32,772 nucleotides of DNA from Streptococcus halichoeri (GCF_009870755.1 NZ_WLZU01000024.1:1-32772); one strand, 5' to 3'. Shown: positions 16,157-25,810, counted from the first letter of the stretch. Numbers and translations: made by a program. The notes: generated from the letters alone by a model not told the origin.

Positions 16157-16465
16157 ATGGCAAACAAAAAAATCCGTATCCGTTTGAAAGCGTACGAACA
16201 CCGTACACTTGACACAGCGGCCGAAAAAATCGTTGAAACTGCAACACGTACAGGTGCTACTGTAGCTGGTCCAGTTCCACTTCCAACAGAACGTAGTCTT
16301 TACACTATTATTCGTGCGACTCACAAATACAAAGATTCTCGCGAACAATTTGAAATGCGTACACACAAACGTCTTATTGACATTGTGAACCCAACTCAAA
16401 AGACAGTTGACGCTCTTATGAAATTGGATCTTCCAAGTGGTGTAAACGTTGAAATCAAGCTTTAA
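16157..16465 (+). CDS. rpsJ: 30S ribosomal protein S10
   Basis: First gene of the S10 operon, 102 residues, the normal size. The sequence [24 protein letters not shown] and the loop [10 protein letters not shown] are diagnostic. S10 (NusE) sits in the 30S head and also joins the antitermination complex with NusB. GAGAGGAG precedes ATG 16157. It is separated from rplC by an unusually long 224-bp gap that contains repeats. Confidence 0.98.
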
Positions 16466-16502
16466 TTAGCTGGATACGGCCGAGGCAAGCGCGTGTTTAA
16501 TC

Positions 16503-16564
16503 CTAATTGAACACAGGCTAAACTTTTTGTGAAAAAGCTAAATCTTCGGATTTTCTATTTTCAG
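16503..16564 (+). repeat. Dispersed hairpin element, copy R1
   Basis: It starts CTAATTGAACACAGGCTAAA and continues with GTGAAAAAG...TAAATC, a TTCG tetraloop, then GATTT...TATTTTCA. It shares both ends with copies at 23171-23256, 23775-23865 and 23911-24000. The central arm is shorter than in the other copies. Confidence 0.7.
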
Positions 16565-16593
16565 TTTGAGTTTGATGCCTCGAGCATCTTGAT

Positions 16594-16657
16594 TTGAGCA
16601 CAAAAAACGCTCGTAAAAAACTTTTTTGAGCATGAAAAACGCTCATTAAAAACTTTT
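16594..16657 (+). repeat. Tandem 32-bp repeat, two copies
   Basis: Units at 16594-16625 and 16626-16657 share TTGAGCAnnAAAAACGCTC followed by T/A-rich sequence with a T-run. Each can form a GAGC/GCTC hairpin followed by As and Ts, resembling two weak terminators in series inside the operon. Confidence 0.75.
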
Positions 16658-16689
16658 TGAAATATATAAGGAAAAGGAAATATTTTCTC

Positions 16690-17316
16690 ATGACAAAAGG
16701 AATCTTAGGGAAAAAAGTGGGAATGACTCAAATCTTCACTGAATCTGGTGAATTTATCCCTGTTACTGTCATTGAAGCAACACCAAACGTTGTGCTTCAG
16801 GTTAAAACTGTCGAAACAGACGGTTACGAAGCAGTCCAAGTTGGTTTTGATGACAAACGTGAAGTATTGAGTAACAAACCTGCCAAAGGCCATGTAGCAA
16901 AAGCTAACACAGCTCCTAAGCGCTTCATTCGTGAATTCAAAAACATTGAAGGCTTAGAAGTAGGATCAGAAATTACAGTTGAAACTTTTGCAGCCGGCGA
17001 TGTTGTTGATGTAACTGGTACTTCAAAAGGTAAAGGTTTCCAAGGTGTTATCAAACGCCATGGTCAATCACGTGGTCCAATGGCTCACGGTTCACGCTAC
17101 CATCGTCGTCCAGGTTCTATGGGACCTGTTGCGCCTAACCGTGTTTTCAAAAACAAACATTTGGCAGGCCGTATGGGTGGTAACCGCGTAACCATTCAAA
17201 ATCTTGAAATTGTCCAAGTTGTTCCAGAAAAAAATGTTATCCTTATCAAAGGTAACGTACCAGGTGCTAAGAAATCTCTTATCACTATCAAATCAGCAGT
17301 TAAAGCTGCTAAATAA
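16690..17316 (+). CDS. rplC: 50S ribosomal protein L3
   Basis: A 208-residue primary 23S binder near the peptidyl transferase centre. [16 protein letters not shown] and [26 protein letters not shown] are family hallmarks. The frame is open from 16657, but ATG 16690 gives the family N-terminus. The nearest purine-rich site (AAGGAAAAGG, 16671-16680) is rather far from it, about 9-10 bases. Confidence 0.97.
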   Translation: MTKGILGKKVGMTQIFTESGEFIPVTVIEATPNVVLQVKTVETDGYEAVQVGFDDKREVLSNKPAKGHVAKANTAPKRFIREFKNIEGLEVGSEITVETFAAGDVVDVTGTSKGKGFQGVIKRHGQSRGPMAHGSRYHRRPGSMGPVAPNRVFKNKHLAGRMGGNRVTIQNLEIVQVVPEKNVILIKGNVPGAKKSLITIKSAVKAAK

Positions 17317-17339
17317 TAAGAAAGGAGAAAACAGTTAAA

Positions 17340-17963
17340 ATGGCAAACGTTAAACTATTTGACCAAACTGGTAAAGAAGTTAGCTCAGTTGAATTAAACG
17401 ATGCTATCTTTGGTATTGAACCAAACGAATCAGTTGTTTTTGATGTTGTAATTAGCCAACGCGCTAGCCTTCGTCAAGGTACACATGCGGTTAAAAACCG
17501 TTCGGCAGTATCTGGTGGTGGTCGTAAACCATGGCGTCAAAAAGGAACTGGACGTGCACGTCAAGGTTCTATCCGCTCACCACAATGGCGTGGTGGTGGT
17601 GTGGTCTTTGGACCAACTCCACGTTCATACGGATACAAACTTCCACAAAAAGTTCGTCGCCTTGCTTTGAAATCAGTTTATTCAGCAAAAGTTGCTGAAG
17701 ATAAATTTGTAGCTGTCGAAAGCCTTTCTTTTGCAGCACCAAAAACTGCTGAATTTGCAAAAGTGCTTTCAGCACTTAGCATTGATTCAAAAGTACTTGT
17801 ACTCATTGAAGAAGGAAATGAATTTGCAGCTTTATCAGCGCGTAACCTTCCAAATGTTAAAGTTGCAACAGCAACAACTGCAAGTGTACTTGATATCGTG
17901 AACGCAGACAAACTTCTTGTAACGAAAGAAGCAATCTCTACAATTGAGGAGGTTCTTGCATAA
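17340..17963 (+). CDS. rplD: 50S ribosomal protein L4
   Basis: 207 residues, normal length. The extended loop [19 protein letters not shown] lines the exit tunnel and is where macrolide-resistance changes arise; no change from the common sequence is obvious. In enterobacteria L4 represses its own operon; whether that holds here is unknown. The stop overlaps the rplW start (TAATG). Confidence 0.98.
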   Translation: MANVKLFDQTGKEVSSVELNDAIFGIEPNESVVFDVVISQRASLRQGTHAVKNRSAVSGGGRKPWRQKGTGRARQGSIRSPQWRGGGVVFGPTPRSYGYKLPQKVRRLALKSVYSAKVAEDKFVAVESLSFAAPKTAEFAKVLSALSIDSKVLVLIEEGNEFAALSARNLPNVKVATATTASVLDIVNADKLLVTKEAISTIEEVLA

Positions 17964-18259
17964 TGAATTTGTACGACGTAATCAAAAAGCCAGTGATCAC
18001 TGAAAAATCAATGTATGCTCTTGAAGAAGGGAAATACACATTTGAAGTGGATACACGTGCGCACAAACTACTAATCAAACAAGCTATCGAAGCTGCGTTT
18101 GAAGGTGTGAAAGTTGCAAGCGTGAACACTGTTACTGTTAAGCCAAAAGCAAAACGCGTTGGTCGTTATACAGGGTTCACTTCAAAAACGAAAAAAGCTA
18201 TTGTAACACTTACGGCTGATTCAAAAGCTATTGAGTTGTTTGCAGCAGAAGCTGAATAA
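17963..18259 (+). CDS. rplW: 50S ribosomal protein L23
   Basis: 98 residues. [24 protein letters not shown] is the typical start, and [20 protein letters not shown] the conserved basic loop. L23 lies at the tunnel exit and docks trigger factor and SRP. It overlaps rplD by one base, implying translational coupling. Confidence 0.98.
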   Translation: MNLYDVIKKPVITEKSMYALEEGKYTFEVDTRAHKLLIKQAIEAAFEGVKVASVNTVTVKPKAKRVGRYTGFTSKTKKAIVTLTADSKAIELFAAEAE

Positions 18260-18276
18260 TCTAAGGAGGAAATAAC

Positions 18277-19110
18277 GTGGGTATTAAAGTTTATAAACCA
18301 ACGACAAATGGCCGTCGTAACATGACTTCTTTGGATTTTGCAGAAATCACTACAAGCACTCCTGAGAAATCATTGCTTGTTTCGCTTAAAAACAAAGCAG
18401 GTCGTAATAATAACGGTCGCATCACTGTTCGTCACCAAGGCGGTGGACACAAGCGTCACTACCGTTTGATTGATTTTAAACGCAATAAAGACGGTGTCGA
18501 AGCTGTTGTTAAAACCATCGAATATGATCCAAATCGTACGGCAAACATCGCCTTAGTACACTATACTGACGGTGTTAAGGCTTACATCATTGCTCCTAAG
18601 GGACTTGAAGTTGGCCAACGCATCGTTTCTGGACCAGATGCTGACATCAAAATTGGTAATGCTTTGCCACTAGTCAACATCCCTGTTGGTACCGTTGTTC
18701 ACAACATTGAGCTAAAACCTGGAAAAGGTGGAGAGCTTGTGCGTGCAGCCGGTGCTTCAGCACAAGTCCTTGGCCAAGAAGGTAAATACGTGCTTGTTCG
18801 TCTCCAATCAGGCGAAGTTCGTATGATTCTTGGTACTTGCCGGGCAACTGTTGGTACTGTTGGTAATGAGCAACAATCCCTTGTCAACATTGGTAAAGCT
18901 GGACGTAACCGTTGGAAAGGCGTTCGCCCTACAGTCCGCGGTTCTGTAATGAACCCTAACGATCACCCACACGGTGGTGGTGAAGGTAAAGCACCAGTTG
19001 GACGTAAAGCGCCATCAACTCCATGGGGTAAACCAGCGCTTGGTCTTAAAACTCGTAATAAAAAAGCGAAATCTAACAAACTTATTATTCGTCGTCGTAA
19101 CGACAAATAA
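18277..19110 (+). CDS. rplB: 50S ribosomal protein L2
   Basis: 277 residues starting at GTG 18277 behind [24 protein letters not shown] and the C-terminal [12 protein letters not shown] are diagnostic; the histidine-bearing loop of that motif lies near the peptidyl transferase centre. L2 bridges the subunits and is needed for peptide-bond formation. Confidence 0.98.
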   Translation: MGIKVYKPTTNGRRNMTSLDFAEITTSTPEKSLLVSLKNKAGRNNNGRITVRHQGGGHKRHYRLIDFKRNKDGVEAVVKTIEYDPNRTANIALVHYTDGVKAYIIAPKGLEVGQRIVSGPDADIKIGNALPLVNIPVGTVVHNIELKPGKGGELVRAAGASAQVLGQEGKYVLVRLQSGEVRMILGTCRATVGTVGNEQQSLVNIGKAGRNRWKGVRPTVRGSVMNPNDHPHGGGEGKAPVGRKAPSTPWGKPALGLKTRNKKAKSNKLIIRRRNDK

Positions 19111-19368
19111 TCTGCCACAAGTTGCTTAAAACTTGCTAGGTGAACGTTAGCATAGCTCTGCTATCTATTTCCGCCAACTCGGTAGAGTTCATAATGGTTT
19201 AACTTATTGTCTGTTAGTTTGTTTGAAATGCCAGTTTGATGCAATTGCTGACTGATATGAAAGCATCAAATCAACTCTGCAAGGCAAGATAAAGAACAAA
19301 AAGGGCAAGCGTTTTACCCTCATTCTCAAGCCGCTGTGGTACATACATTTAAAGGAGAACACTACAAA
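19111..19368. other. Spacer between rplB and rpsS with long-range hairpin
   Basis: A 258-bp gap, long for this operon. TTTGATGC (19235-19242) and GCATCAAA (19263-19270) form a perfect 8-bp stem with a 20-nt loop. No promoter of good quality is visible. Confidence 0.5.
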
Positions 19369-19647
19369 ATGGGACGTAGTCTTAAAAAAGGACCTTTCGT
19401 CGATGAGCATTTGATGAAAAAAGTTGAAGCTCAAGCCAATGACGAAAAGAAAAAAGTAATCAAAACTTGGTCACGTCGTTCAACGATTTTCCCAAGTTTC
19501 ATCGGATATACAATCGCAGTTTATGATGGACGTAAGCATGTACCTGTTTACATCCAAGAAGACATGGTAGGTCATAAGCTTGGTGAATTTGCACCAACAC
19601 GTACCTACAAAGGTCACGCAGCTGACGACAAGAAAACACGTCGTTAA
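19369..19647 (+). CDS. rpsS: 30S ribosomal protein S19
   Basis: 92 residues from ATG 19369, which follows AAAGGAG at 19351-19357 and gives the canonical [15 protein letters not shown]; the frame is open earlier (19336) but that would add a non-family extension. [15 protein letters not shown] is the conserved C-terminal block. S19 pairs with S13 in the 30S head. Confidence 0.98.
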
Positions 19648-19662
19648 TAGGAGGAGGACACA

Positions 19663-20007
19663 ATGGCAGAAATTACTTCAGCTAAAGCAATGGCTCGTAC
19701 AGTGCGTGTTTCACCTCGTAAAACACGTTTAGTACTTGATCTTATCCGTGGTAAGAAAGTTGCTGATGCAATCGCAATCTTGAAATTCACGCCAAACAAA
19801 GCTGCTCGTGTTATTGAGAAAACTCTTAACTCAGCAATTGCTAACGCAGAAAACAACTTTGGTTTGGAAAAAGCTAATTTGGTCGTCTCTGAAACATTCG
19901 CAAACGAAGGACCAACTATGAAACGTTTCCGTCCACGTGCGAAAGGTTCAGCTTCACCAATCAACAAACGCACAACTCACGTTACAGTAGTTGTAGCAGA
20001 AAAATAA
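19663..20007 (+). CDS. rplV: 50S ribosomal protein L22
   Basis: 114 residues. It begins [23 protein letters not shown] and ends in the tunnel-lining hairpin [27 protein letters not shown] lies just upstream, 15 bp after rpsS. Insertions in this hairpin give macrolide resistance; none is seen. Confidence 0.98.
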   Translation: MAEITSAKAMARTVRVSPRKTRLVLDLIRGKKVADAIAILKFTPNKAARVIEKTLNSAIANAENNFGLEKANLVVSETFANEGPTMKRFRPRAKGSASPINKRTTHVTVVVAEK

Positions 20008-20019
20008 GGAGGTAAAATC

Positions 20020-20673
20020 GTGGGTCAAAAAGTACATCCAATTGGTATGCGTGTCGGAATCATCCGTGACTGGGATGCGAAATGGTATGCTGAAAAAGAA
20101 TACGCGGATTACCTTCATGAAGATCTTGCAATCCGTAAATTCATCAATAAAGAATTAGCTGACGCATCTGTTTCAACTATTGAAATCGAACGCGCAGTAA
20201 ACAAAGTGATTGTGTCGCTTCATACTGCTAAACCAGGAATGGTTATCGGTAAAGGTGGCGCAAATGTTGACATCCTTCGTGCTCAACTTAACAAATTAAC
20301 TGGAAAACAAGTACACATCAATATCATCGAAATCAAGTCACCAGACCTTGATGCACACCTTGTTGGTGAAAACATTGCTCGTCAACTTGAGCAACGTGTG
20401 GCTTTCCGTCGTGCTCAAAAACAAGCTATCCAACGGACAATGCGTGCCGGTGCTAAAGGAATCAAAACCCAAGTATCAGGTCGTTTGAACGGTGCAGATA
20501 TTGCCCGTGCTGAAGGCTATTCAGAAGGAACTGTTCCACTTCACACCCTTCGCGCGGACATCGATTACGCATGGGAAGAAGCAGACACAACATACGGTAA
20601 ACTTGGTGTTAAAGTTTGGATTTATCGTGGAGAAGTTCTTCCAGCTCGTAAAAACACTAAAGGAGGCAAATAA
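20020..20673 (+). CDS. rpsC: 30S ribosomal protein S3
   Basis: 217 residues from GTG 20020 behind [30 protein letters not shown], the KH-domain [11 protein letters not shown] and the C-terminal [14 protein letters not shown] are diagnostic. S3 forms part of the mRNA entry helicase of the 30S subunit. Its end carries the ribosome site for rplP. Confidence 0.98.
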   Translation: MGQKVHPIGMRVGIIRDWDAKWYAEKEYADYLHEDLAIRKFINKELADASVSTIEIERAVNKVIVSLHTAKPGMVIGKGGANVDILRAQLNKLTGKQVHINIIEIKSPDLDAHLVGENIARQLEQRVAFRRAQKQAIQRTMRAGAKGIKTQVSGRLNGADIARAEGYSEGTVPLHTLRADIDYAWEEADTTYGKLGVKVWIYRGEVLPARKNTKGGK

Positions 20674-20676
20674 CAA

Positions 20677-21090
20677 ATGTTAGTACCTAAACGTGTTAAA
20701 CACCGTCGCGAATTCCGTGGAAAAATGCGCGGTGAGGCTAAAGGCGGCAAAGAAGTTGCATTCGGTGAATATGGACTTCAAGCGACAACTAGCCACTGGA
20801 TTACAAACCGCCAAATCGAAGCTGCCCGTATCGCAATGACGCGTTACATGAAACGTGGTGGTAAAGTTTGGATCAAAATCTTCCCACACAAATCTTACAC
20901 TGCTAAAGCTATCGGTGTACGTATGGGTTCTGGTAAAGGGGCACCTGAAGGTTGGGTAGCACCAGTGAAGCGTGGCAAAGTAATGTTTGAAATCGCTGGG
21001 GTTTCTGAAGAAGTTGCCCGCGAAGCTTTGCGTCTTGCTAGCCACAAATTACCAGTGAAAACAAAATTCGTGAAACGTGACGCAGAATAA
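20677..21090 (+). CDS. rplP: 50S ribosomal protein L16
   Basis: 137 residues. [19 protein letters not shown] and [22 protein letters not shown] are family blocks. L16 helps position aminoacyl-tRNA in the A site. The start lies three bases after rpsC, using an AAAGGAGG site inside the rpsC 3' end. Confidence 0.98.
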   Translation: MLVPKRVKHRREFRGKMRGEAKGGKEVAFGEYGLQATTSHWITNRQIEAARIAMTRYMKRGGKVWIKIFPHKSYTAKAIGVRMGSGKGAPEGWVAPVKRGKVMFEIAGVSEEVAREALRLASHKLPVKTKFVKRDAE

Positions 21091-21099
21091 GGAGAAGAC

Positions 21100-21306
21100 A
21101 TGAAACTTGAAGAAATCAAAAAGTTTGTTGCTGAGCTTCGTGGCTTGTCTCAAGAAGAGCTTGCAAAAAAAGAAAACGAACTTAAAAAAGAACTTTTCGA
21201 CCTTCGTTTTCAAGCTGCAGCCGGTCAATTAGATCAAACTGCTCGTTTGAACGAAGTGAAAAAGCAAATTGCCCGTGTTAAAACCGTGCAATCTGAAATG
21301 AAATAA
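21100..21306 (+). CDS. rpmC: 50S ribosomal protein L29
   Basis: 68 residues, mostly helical. [21 protein letters not shown] and [22 protein letters not shown] match the family. It lies beside L23 at the tunnel exit. AAGGAGAAG precedes the start. Confidence 0.97.
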   Translation: MKLEEIKKFVAELRGLSQEELAKKENELKKELFDLRFQAAAGQLDQTARLNEVKKQIARVKTVQSEMK

Positions 21307-21333
21307 TAGATTGGGAAAGGAGAAATTCTAATT

Positions 21334-21594
21334 ATGGAACGTAATCAACGTAAAACACTTTACGGACGCGTCGTGTCTGACAAGATGGATAAAACAATCA
21401 CTGTTATAGTTGAAACCAAACGTAACCACCCAGTCTATGGTAAACGTATCAACTATTCTAAAAAATACAAAGCCCATGATGAAAACAACATTGCTAAAGA
21501 AGGCGACATTGTACGTATCATGGAAACACGCCCACTTTCAGCTACAAAGCGTTTTCGTCTTGTAGAAGTTGTGGAAAAAGCTGTTATTATCTAA
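21334..21594 (+). CDS. rpsQ: 30S ribosomal protein S17
   Basis: 86 residues with [22 protein letters not shown] and [19 protein letters not shown], an OB-fold primary 16S binder. GGAAAGGAG lies upstream. Confidence 0.97.
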   Translation: MERNQRKTLYGRVVSDKMDKTITVIVETKRNHPVYGKRINYSKKYKAHDENNIAKEGDIVRIMETRPLSATKRFRLVEVVEKAVII

Positions 21595-21618
21595 TCAAAC
21601 TAAAAGGAGAAAATTGAA

Positions 21619-21987
21619 ATGATTCAACAAGAAACTCGCTTGAAAGTTGCTGATAATAGCGGTGCTCGTGAGATCTTGACTATCAAAGTTCTTGGTGGTT
21701 CAGGACGTAAATTCGCTAACATCGGCGACATCATTGTTGCTTCTGTAAAACAAGCTACTCCTGGTGGAGCAGTTAAAAAAGGCGATGTCGTGAAAGCTGT
21801 TATTGTTCGTACCAAGTCTGGTGCACGTCGAGCAGACGGATCATACATCAAATTTGACGAAAATGCTGCAGTCATCATCCGTGATGACAAAACTCCTCGC
21901 GGAACACGTATCTTTGGCCCAGTTGCACGTGAATTGCGTGAAGGTGGCTTCATGAAGATCGTTTCTTTAGCACCAGAAGTACTTTAA
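21619..21987 (+). CDS. rplN: 50S ribosomal protein L14
   Basis: 122 residues. [19 protein letters not shown] and [17 protein letters not shown] are diagnostic. L14 forms inter-subunit bridges with 16S rRNA and is the docking site of RsfS. The S10-to-spc operon boundary of E. coli falls just before this gene; no break is evident here. Confidence 0.98.
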   Translation: MIQQETRLKVADNSGAREILTIKVLGGSGRKFANIGDIIVASVKQATPGGAVKKGDVVKAVIVRTKSGARRADGSYIKFDENAAVIIRDDKTPRGTRIFGPVARELREGGFMKIVSLAPEVL

Positions 21988-22005
21988 TCAACACAAACTA
22001 AAAGT

Positions 22006-22026
22006 CCCCTAGGAAACTCCCTAGGG
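22006..22026 (+). repeat. Hairpin between rplN and rplX
   Basis: CCCTAGG (22007-22013) pairs with CCTAGGG (22020-22026), 6-nt loop. There is no T-run. In E. coli, S8 binds near L24/L5 mRNA to regulate the spc operon; whether this hairpin has a similar role is unknown. Confidence 0.55.
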
Positions 22027-22067
22027 TGCCCTCAGGGCGTAAGAAATTAATAGGAGAAAAATACCAC

Positions 22068-22373
22068 ATGTTTGTAAAAAAAGGCGACAAAGTTCGCGTT
22101 ATTGCTGGTAAGGACAAAGGCGTTGAAGCTGTAGTTCTTAAGGCTTTTCCAAAAGTAAATAAAGTTGTTGTTGAAGGTGTTGGCATGATCAAAAAACACC
22201 AAAAACCAAATGCTGAAAACCCACAAGGTGCTATCGTGGAAAAAGAAGCTCCAATCCATGTATCAAACGTTCAAGTTCTTGATAAAAATGGTGTAGCTGG
22301 CCGTGTTGGTTATAAAGTTGTAGACGGCAAAAAAGTTCGTTACAGCAAAAAATCAGGCGAAGTGCTTGATTAA
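22068..22373 (+). CDS. rplX: 50S ribosomal protein L24
   Basis: 101 residues from ATG 22068, which follows TAGGAGAAAA and gives the family start [18 protein letters not shown]. The KOW motif lies in this region. An earlier in-frame start at 22026 falls in the preceding hairpin and is rejected. L24 initiates 50S assembly. Confidence 0.97.
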   Translation: MFVKKGDKVRVIAGKDKGVEAVVLKAFPKVNKVVVEGVGMIKKHQKPNAENPQGAIVEKEAPIHVSNVQVLDKNGVAGRVGYKVVDGKKVRYSKKSGEVLD

Positions 22374-22397
22374 TCACGAAGGAAAGGAGAAGCATAA

Positions 22398-22940
22398 ATG
22401 GCAAATCGTTTAAAAGAAAAATATACTAACGAAGTAATTCCTGCGTTGACAGAGAAATTTAACTATACTTCAGTAATGGCAGTGCCAAAAGTTGAGAAAA
22501 TCGTTCTTAACATGGGTGTTGGTGATGCTGTTTCAAATGCAAAAAACCTTGAAAAAGCTGCTGCTGAATTAGCACTTATCTCAGGACAAAAACCACTTAT
22601 TACTAAAGCTAAGAAATCAATCGCTGGCTTCCGTCTTCGTGAAGGTGTTGCGATCGGTGCGAAAGTAACCCTTCGTGGCAACCGTATGTACGAATTCCTA
22701 GACAAATTAGTTAGCGTTTCACTTCCTCGTGTTCGTGACTTCCATGGTGTGCCAACAAAATCATTTGATGGCCGTGGGAACTACACACTTGGTGTGAAAG
22801 AGCAACTTATCTTCCCAGAAATCAACTTCGATGATGTTGATAAAGTACGTGGTCTTGATATTGTAATCGTCACTACTGCAAATACTGACGAAGAATCACG
22901 TGAATTGCTTAAAGGTCTTGGAATGCCTTTTGCAAAATAA
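22398..22940 (+). CDS. rplE: 50S ribosomal protein L5
   Basis: 180 residues. [29 protein letters not shown] and [17 protein letters not shown] are diagnostic. It binds 5S rRNA with L18 and contacts P-site tRNA. AGGAAAGGAG lies upstream. Confidence 0.98.
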   Translation: MANRLKEKYTNEVIPALTEKFNYTSVMAVPKVEKIVLNMGVGDAVSNAKNLEKAAAELALISGQKPLITKAKKSIAGFRLREGVAIGAKVTLRGNRMYEFLDKLVSVSLPRVRDFHGVPTKSFDGRGNYTLGVKEQLIFPEINFDDVDKVRGLDIVIVTTANTDEESRELLKGLGMPFAK

Positions 22941-22955
22941 TAGGGGGTAACGAAA

Positions 22956-23141
22956 TTGGCTAAAAAATCGATGATTGCTAAAAACAAACGTCCTGCGAAA
23001 TTCTCTACGCAAGCATACACACGCTGTGAAAAATGTGGACGTCCACATTCTGTTTACCGCAAATTCAAACTTTGCCGTGTTTGCTTCCGTGAGTTGGCTT
23101 ATAAAGGTCAAATTCCAGGTGTTGTTAAAGCGTCTTGGTAA
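22956..23141 (+). CDS. rpsN: 30S ribosomal protein S14, zinc type (S14 type Z)
   Basis: 61 residues from TTG 22956 behind AGGGGGT. Four zinc-ligand cysteines (Cys24, 27, 40, 43) in [20 protein letters not shown] mark the zinc-binding C+ form. Streptococci often also carry a Cys-free paralogue (rpsN2) elsewhere for zinc-poor conditions; it is not in this window. Confidence 0.97.
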   Translation: MAKKSMIAKNKRPAKFSTQAYTRCEKCGRPHSVYRKFKLCRVCFRELAYKGQIPGVVKASW

Positions 23142-23170
23142 GAAAACGATACAAAGAGCCTAGCGGACAA

Positions 23171-23256
23171 AAGTGAAAATAGAAAATCTAACCAGGAGCG
23201 CTTGCGTTCTAGGAGGATCTATCTTTTTTCATCAAAGCCCAAAGCTCGTGTTCAAC
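23171..23256 (-). repeat. Dispersed hairpin element, copy R2
   Basis: Lies between rpsN and rpsH, oriented opposite to R1. It runs GTGAAAATAGAAAATCT, a GAGCG/CGTTC apical hairpin (23196-23209), GGATCTATCTTTTTTCA, and ends CTCGTGTTCAA. Both arms match R3 and, inverted, R1 and R4. Confidence 0.8.
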
Positions 23257-23337
23257 TAAGCTCATTGGCTCGGTTGAACAACCTGCCCAGTCGGGCAATA
23301 GTAACTAGCAAGTGATTCAATCAAACTGCTAGTAAAA
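23250..23337. repeat. Further hairpins upstream of rpsH
   Basis: TGTTCAAC pairs with GTTGAACA, GCCC with GGGC, and ACTAGCA with TGCTAGT in series across this spacer. The series sits just before the rpsH ribosome site. In E. coli S8 controls the spc operon, so an mRNA regulatory structure here is possible. Confidence 0.45.
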
Positions 23338-23351
23338 GGAGAAAAAAACAA

Positions 23352-23750
23352 ATGGTTATGACTGACCCAATTGCAGACTTTTTAACACGCATTCGTAATG
23401 CTAACCAAGCAAAACATGAAGTGTTAGAAGCACCTGCTTCAAATATTAAAAAAGGAATCGCTGAGATCCTTAAACGTGAAGGTTACATCAAAAACGTTGA
23501 AGTTATCGAAGATGACAAACAAGGCATCATCCGTGTTTTCCTTAAATATGGTCAAAACGGTGAACGCGTTATCACTAACGTCAAACGCATTTCTAAACCT
23601 GGTCTTCGTGTTTACACAAAACGTGAGGATGTTCCTAAAGTGCTTAACGGCCTTGGAACAGCTATCATTTCAACTTCTGAAGGACTTTTGACCGACAAGG
23701 AAGCGCGCCAAAAAAATGTTGGCGGGGAAGTGATCGCATACGTTTGGTAA
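23352..23750 (+). CDS. rpsH: 30S ribosomal protein S8
   Basis: 132 residues. [19 protein letters not shown] and [22 protein letters not shown] are diagnostic. ATG 23352 is kept because AAAGGAG lies at the right distance; ATG 23358 is an alternative. S8 nucleates the 30S platform and in E. coli represses the spc operon. Confidence 0.97.
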   Translation: MVMTDPIADFLTRIRNANQAKHEVLEAPASNIKKGIAEILKREGYIKNVEVIEDDKQGIIRVFLKYGQNGERVITNVKRISKPGLRVYTKREDVPKVLNGLGTAIISTSEGLLTDKEARQKNVGGEVIAYVW

Positions 23751-23774
23751 TTTAAAAAGATACTAAGAGCGTCA

Positions 23775-23865
23775 TGGGCTAAGTGAAAATAGGAAATCTG
23801 ACGCAGAGTGTTTACACTCTAGGAAGATTTATCTTTTTCACAAAGACCATAGCTCGAGTTCAATT
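23775..23865 (-). repeat. Dispersed hairpin element, copy R3
   Basis: GTGAAAATAGGAAATCT, a perfect GAGTGT-TT-ACACTC apical hairpin (23806-23819), CTAGGAAGATTTATC, CTTTTTCACA and CTCGAGTTCAATT. Same orientation as R2 and opposite to R4. Confidence 0.82.
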
Positions 23866-23910
23866 CGATTGCAGATTGAATTGACGGTTTCTAATTCCAA
23901 ACATATTGAA

Positions 23911-24000
23911 CTAATTGAACACGGGCTAAAGTCTGTGTGAAAAAGATAAACTTTTCTAGAAACTTTGGTTTCATCGTAAAGTTTTCTATTTTCACTATGC
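23911..24000 (+). repeat. Dispersed hairpin element, copy R4
   Basis: CTAATTGAACACGGGCTAAA, GTGTGAAAAAGATAAACTT, CTAGAAACTTTGGTTTC, AAAGTTTTCTATTTTCAC. The 5' part matches R1 almost exactly and the full length is the inverse of R3. Confidence 0.82.
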
Positions 24001-24082
24001 CTTTTTGCCCTTAGTATCTTAGTTCACCCCGTGAAAACTAGTCGCGCATGCGGCTTGATAATCTAACAGGAGAAAAATAAAC

Positions 24083-24619
24083 ATGTCACGTATTGGTAAT
24101 AAAGTTATTACAATGCCTGCCGGTGTTGAATTAACAAATAACAACAACCTTGTTACTGTTAAAGGCCCTAAAGGCGAACTCACTCGTGAGTTTAACAAAA
24201 ATATTGAAATCAAAGTTGAAGGAAATGAAATCACTCTTTCACGTCCAAATGACTCAAAAGAAATGAAAACGATCCATGGGACAACACGTGCTAACTTGAA
24301 TAACATGGTTGTTGGTGTTTCTGAAGGTTTCAAAAAAGCTCTTGAAATGCGTGGGGTTGGTTACCGTGCACAACTTCAAGGCTCAAAACTTGTCCTTTCT
24401 GTTGGTAAATCTCACCAAGATGAGGTAGAAGCTCCAGAAGGCATCACGTTTGAAGTGCCAACACCAACAACTATCAACGTTCTTGGTATCAACAAAGAAG
24501 TCGTTGGTCAAACAGCTGCTTACGTTCGTAGCCTGCGTTCACCAGAACCATATAAAGGTAAAGGGATTCGCTACGTTGGTGAATTTGTACGCCTTAAAGA
24601 AGGTAAAACAGGTAAATAA
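24083..24619 (+). CDS. rplF: 50S ribosomal protein L6
   Basis: 178 residues. [17 protein letters not shown], and the C-terminal [26 protein letters not shown], are diagnostic. It lies near the factor-binding centre by the sarcin-ricin loop. AGGAGAAAA precedes the start. Confidence 0.98.
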   Translation: MSRIGNKVITMPAGVELTNNNNLVTVKGPKGELTREFNKNIEIKVEGNEITLSRPNDSKEMKTIHGTTRANLNNMVVGVSEGFKKALEMRGVGYRAQLQGSKLVLSVGKSHQDEVEAPEGITFEVPTPTTINVLGINKEVVGQTAAYVRSLRSPEPYKGKGIRYVGEFVRLKEGKTGK

Positions 24620-24667
24620 TAGAAGCCTAGTCAGAGCAGGGCTTGCTTTGATTGGGCGACTACTAAC

Positions 24668-24692
24668 ATGTCAAAAAGACATATTCTATAAT
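24668..24692 (+). promoter_or_regulatory. Small hairpin and TATAAT before rplR
   Basis: ATGTC-AAAAA-GACAT (24668-24682) is followed by TATAAT (24687-24692). Without a good -35 this may be only a coincidental -10; a weak internal promoter is possible. Confidence 0.3.
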
Positions 24693-24708
24693 ATAAGAGG
24701 TGAAAATT

Positions 24709-25065
24709 GTGATTTCGAAACCAGATAAAAATAAAATCCGCCAAAAACGCCATCGTCGTGTGCGCGGTAAACTCTCTGGGACTGCTGATCGCCCACGTTT
24801 GAACGTTTTCCGTTCTAATACAGGCATCTACGCTCAAGTAATTGATGATGTAGCGGGTGTAACGCTCGCAAGTGCATCAACTCTTGATAAAGACGTTTCC
24901 AAAGGAACTAAAACTGAACAAGCCGTTGTAGTCGGCAAACTTGTTGCTGAACGTGCAGTGGCTAAAGGTATTTCTGAAGTGGTGTTTGACCGCGGTGGAT
25001 ATCTCTATCACGGACGTGTAAAAGCTTTAGCTGATGCAGCTCGTGAAAACGGATTGAAATTCTAA
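24709..25065 (+). CDS. rplR: 50S ribosomal protein L18
   Basis: 118 residues if started at GTG 24709, giving [22 protein letters not shown], which lines up with the Bacillus L18 start. The frame is also open from GTG 24700, adding MKI; however the ribosome site AGAGGTG (24696-24702) overlaps that codon and is correctly spaced only for 24709. [10 protein letters not shown] and [21 protein letters not shown] are diagnostic. It binds 5S rRNA. Confidence 0.95.
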
Positions 25066-25083
25066 TAGGGAGGACACATAATA

Positions 25084-25578
25084 ATGGCATTTAAAGATAA
25101 TGCAGTTGAACTAGAAGAACGCGTTGTTGCAATTAACCGCGTTACAAAAGTTGTTAAAGGTGGACGCCGTCTACGTTTTGCAGCTCTTGTAGTTGTTGGT
25201 GATGGTAAGGGCCGCGTTGGTTTTGGTACTGGTAAAGCTCAAGAAGTACCAGAAGCTATTCGTAAAGCAGTTGAAGCTGCTAAAAAGAATATGATTGAAG
25301 TCCCAATGGTTGGCACAACAATCCCTCATGAAGTTTATTCAAACTTTGGTGGGGCAAAAGTCTTGTTGAAACCAGCTGTTGAAGGTTCTGGAGTTTCTGC
25401 TGGTGGAGCAGTGCGTGCCGTCATCGAATTGGCAGGTGTGGCTGATATTACTTCAAAATCTCTTGGTTCAAACACTCCAATCAACATTGTTCGTGCGACT
25501 GTTGAAGGATTAAAACAACTTAAACGCGCAGAAGAAGTTGCTGCTCTTCGTGGCATCTCAGTTTCTGACTTAGCATAA
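25084..25578 (+). CDS. rpsE: 30S ribosomal protein S5
   Basis: 164 residues. [35 protein letters not shown] and [17 protein letters not shown] are diagnostic. S5 with S3 and S4 forms the mRNA entry channel; its loop is a site of spectinomycin resistance. AGGGAGGA lies upstream. Confidence 0.98.
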   Translation: MAFKDNAVELEERVVAINRVTKVVKGGRRLRFAALVVVGDGKGRVGFGTGKAQEVPEAIRKAVEAAKKNMIEVPMVGTTIPHEVYSNFGGAKVLLKPAVEGSGVSAGGAVRAVIELAGVADITSKSLGSNTPINIVRATVEGLKQLKRAEEVAALRGISVSDLA

Positions 25579-25592
25579 GAAAGGGGATTGAA

Positions 25593-25775
25593 ATGGCTCA
25601 AATTAAAATCACTTTGACTAAGTCTCCAATCGGACGTAAGCCAGAACAACGTAAAACAGTTGTTGCTCTTGGACTTGGTAAATTAAATTCTTCAGTCATC
25701 AAAGAAGATAACTCTGCTATCCGTGGTATGGTAACAGCTATCTCTCATTTGGTCACTGTTGAAGACGTTAAATAA
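25593..25775 (+). CDS. rpmD: 50S ribosomal protein L30
   Basis: 60 residues. [19 protein letters not shown] and [19 protein letters not shown] are typical of bacterial L30. It is the last gene before a 218-bp gap. Confidence 0.97.
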   Translation: MAQIKITLTKSPIGRKPEQRKTVVALGLGKLNSSVIKEDNSAIRGMVTAISHLVTVEDVK

Positions 25776-25789
25776 GCTAAAACATTAAC

Positions 25790-25810
25790 TGTGTTTCTTT
25801 AGAAAACACA
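25790..25810 (+). terminator. Hairpin after rpmD
   Basis: TGTGTTT pairs with AAACACA over a 7-nt loop. There is no T-run, so it may stabilise a 3' end rather than terminate. Confidence 0.4.

Larger units (their letters stand above)
23751..24082. other. rpsH-rplF spacer carrying two opposed repeat elements
   Basis: No coding sequence. The 332-bp gap is nearly filled by R3 and R4, head to head, with an inverted repeat TCAATTC/GAATTGA between them. No good promoter is visible. Confidence 0.6.
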
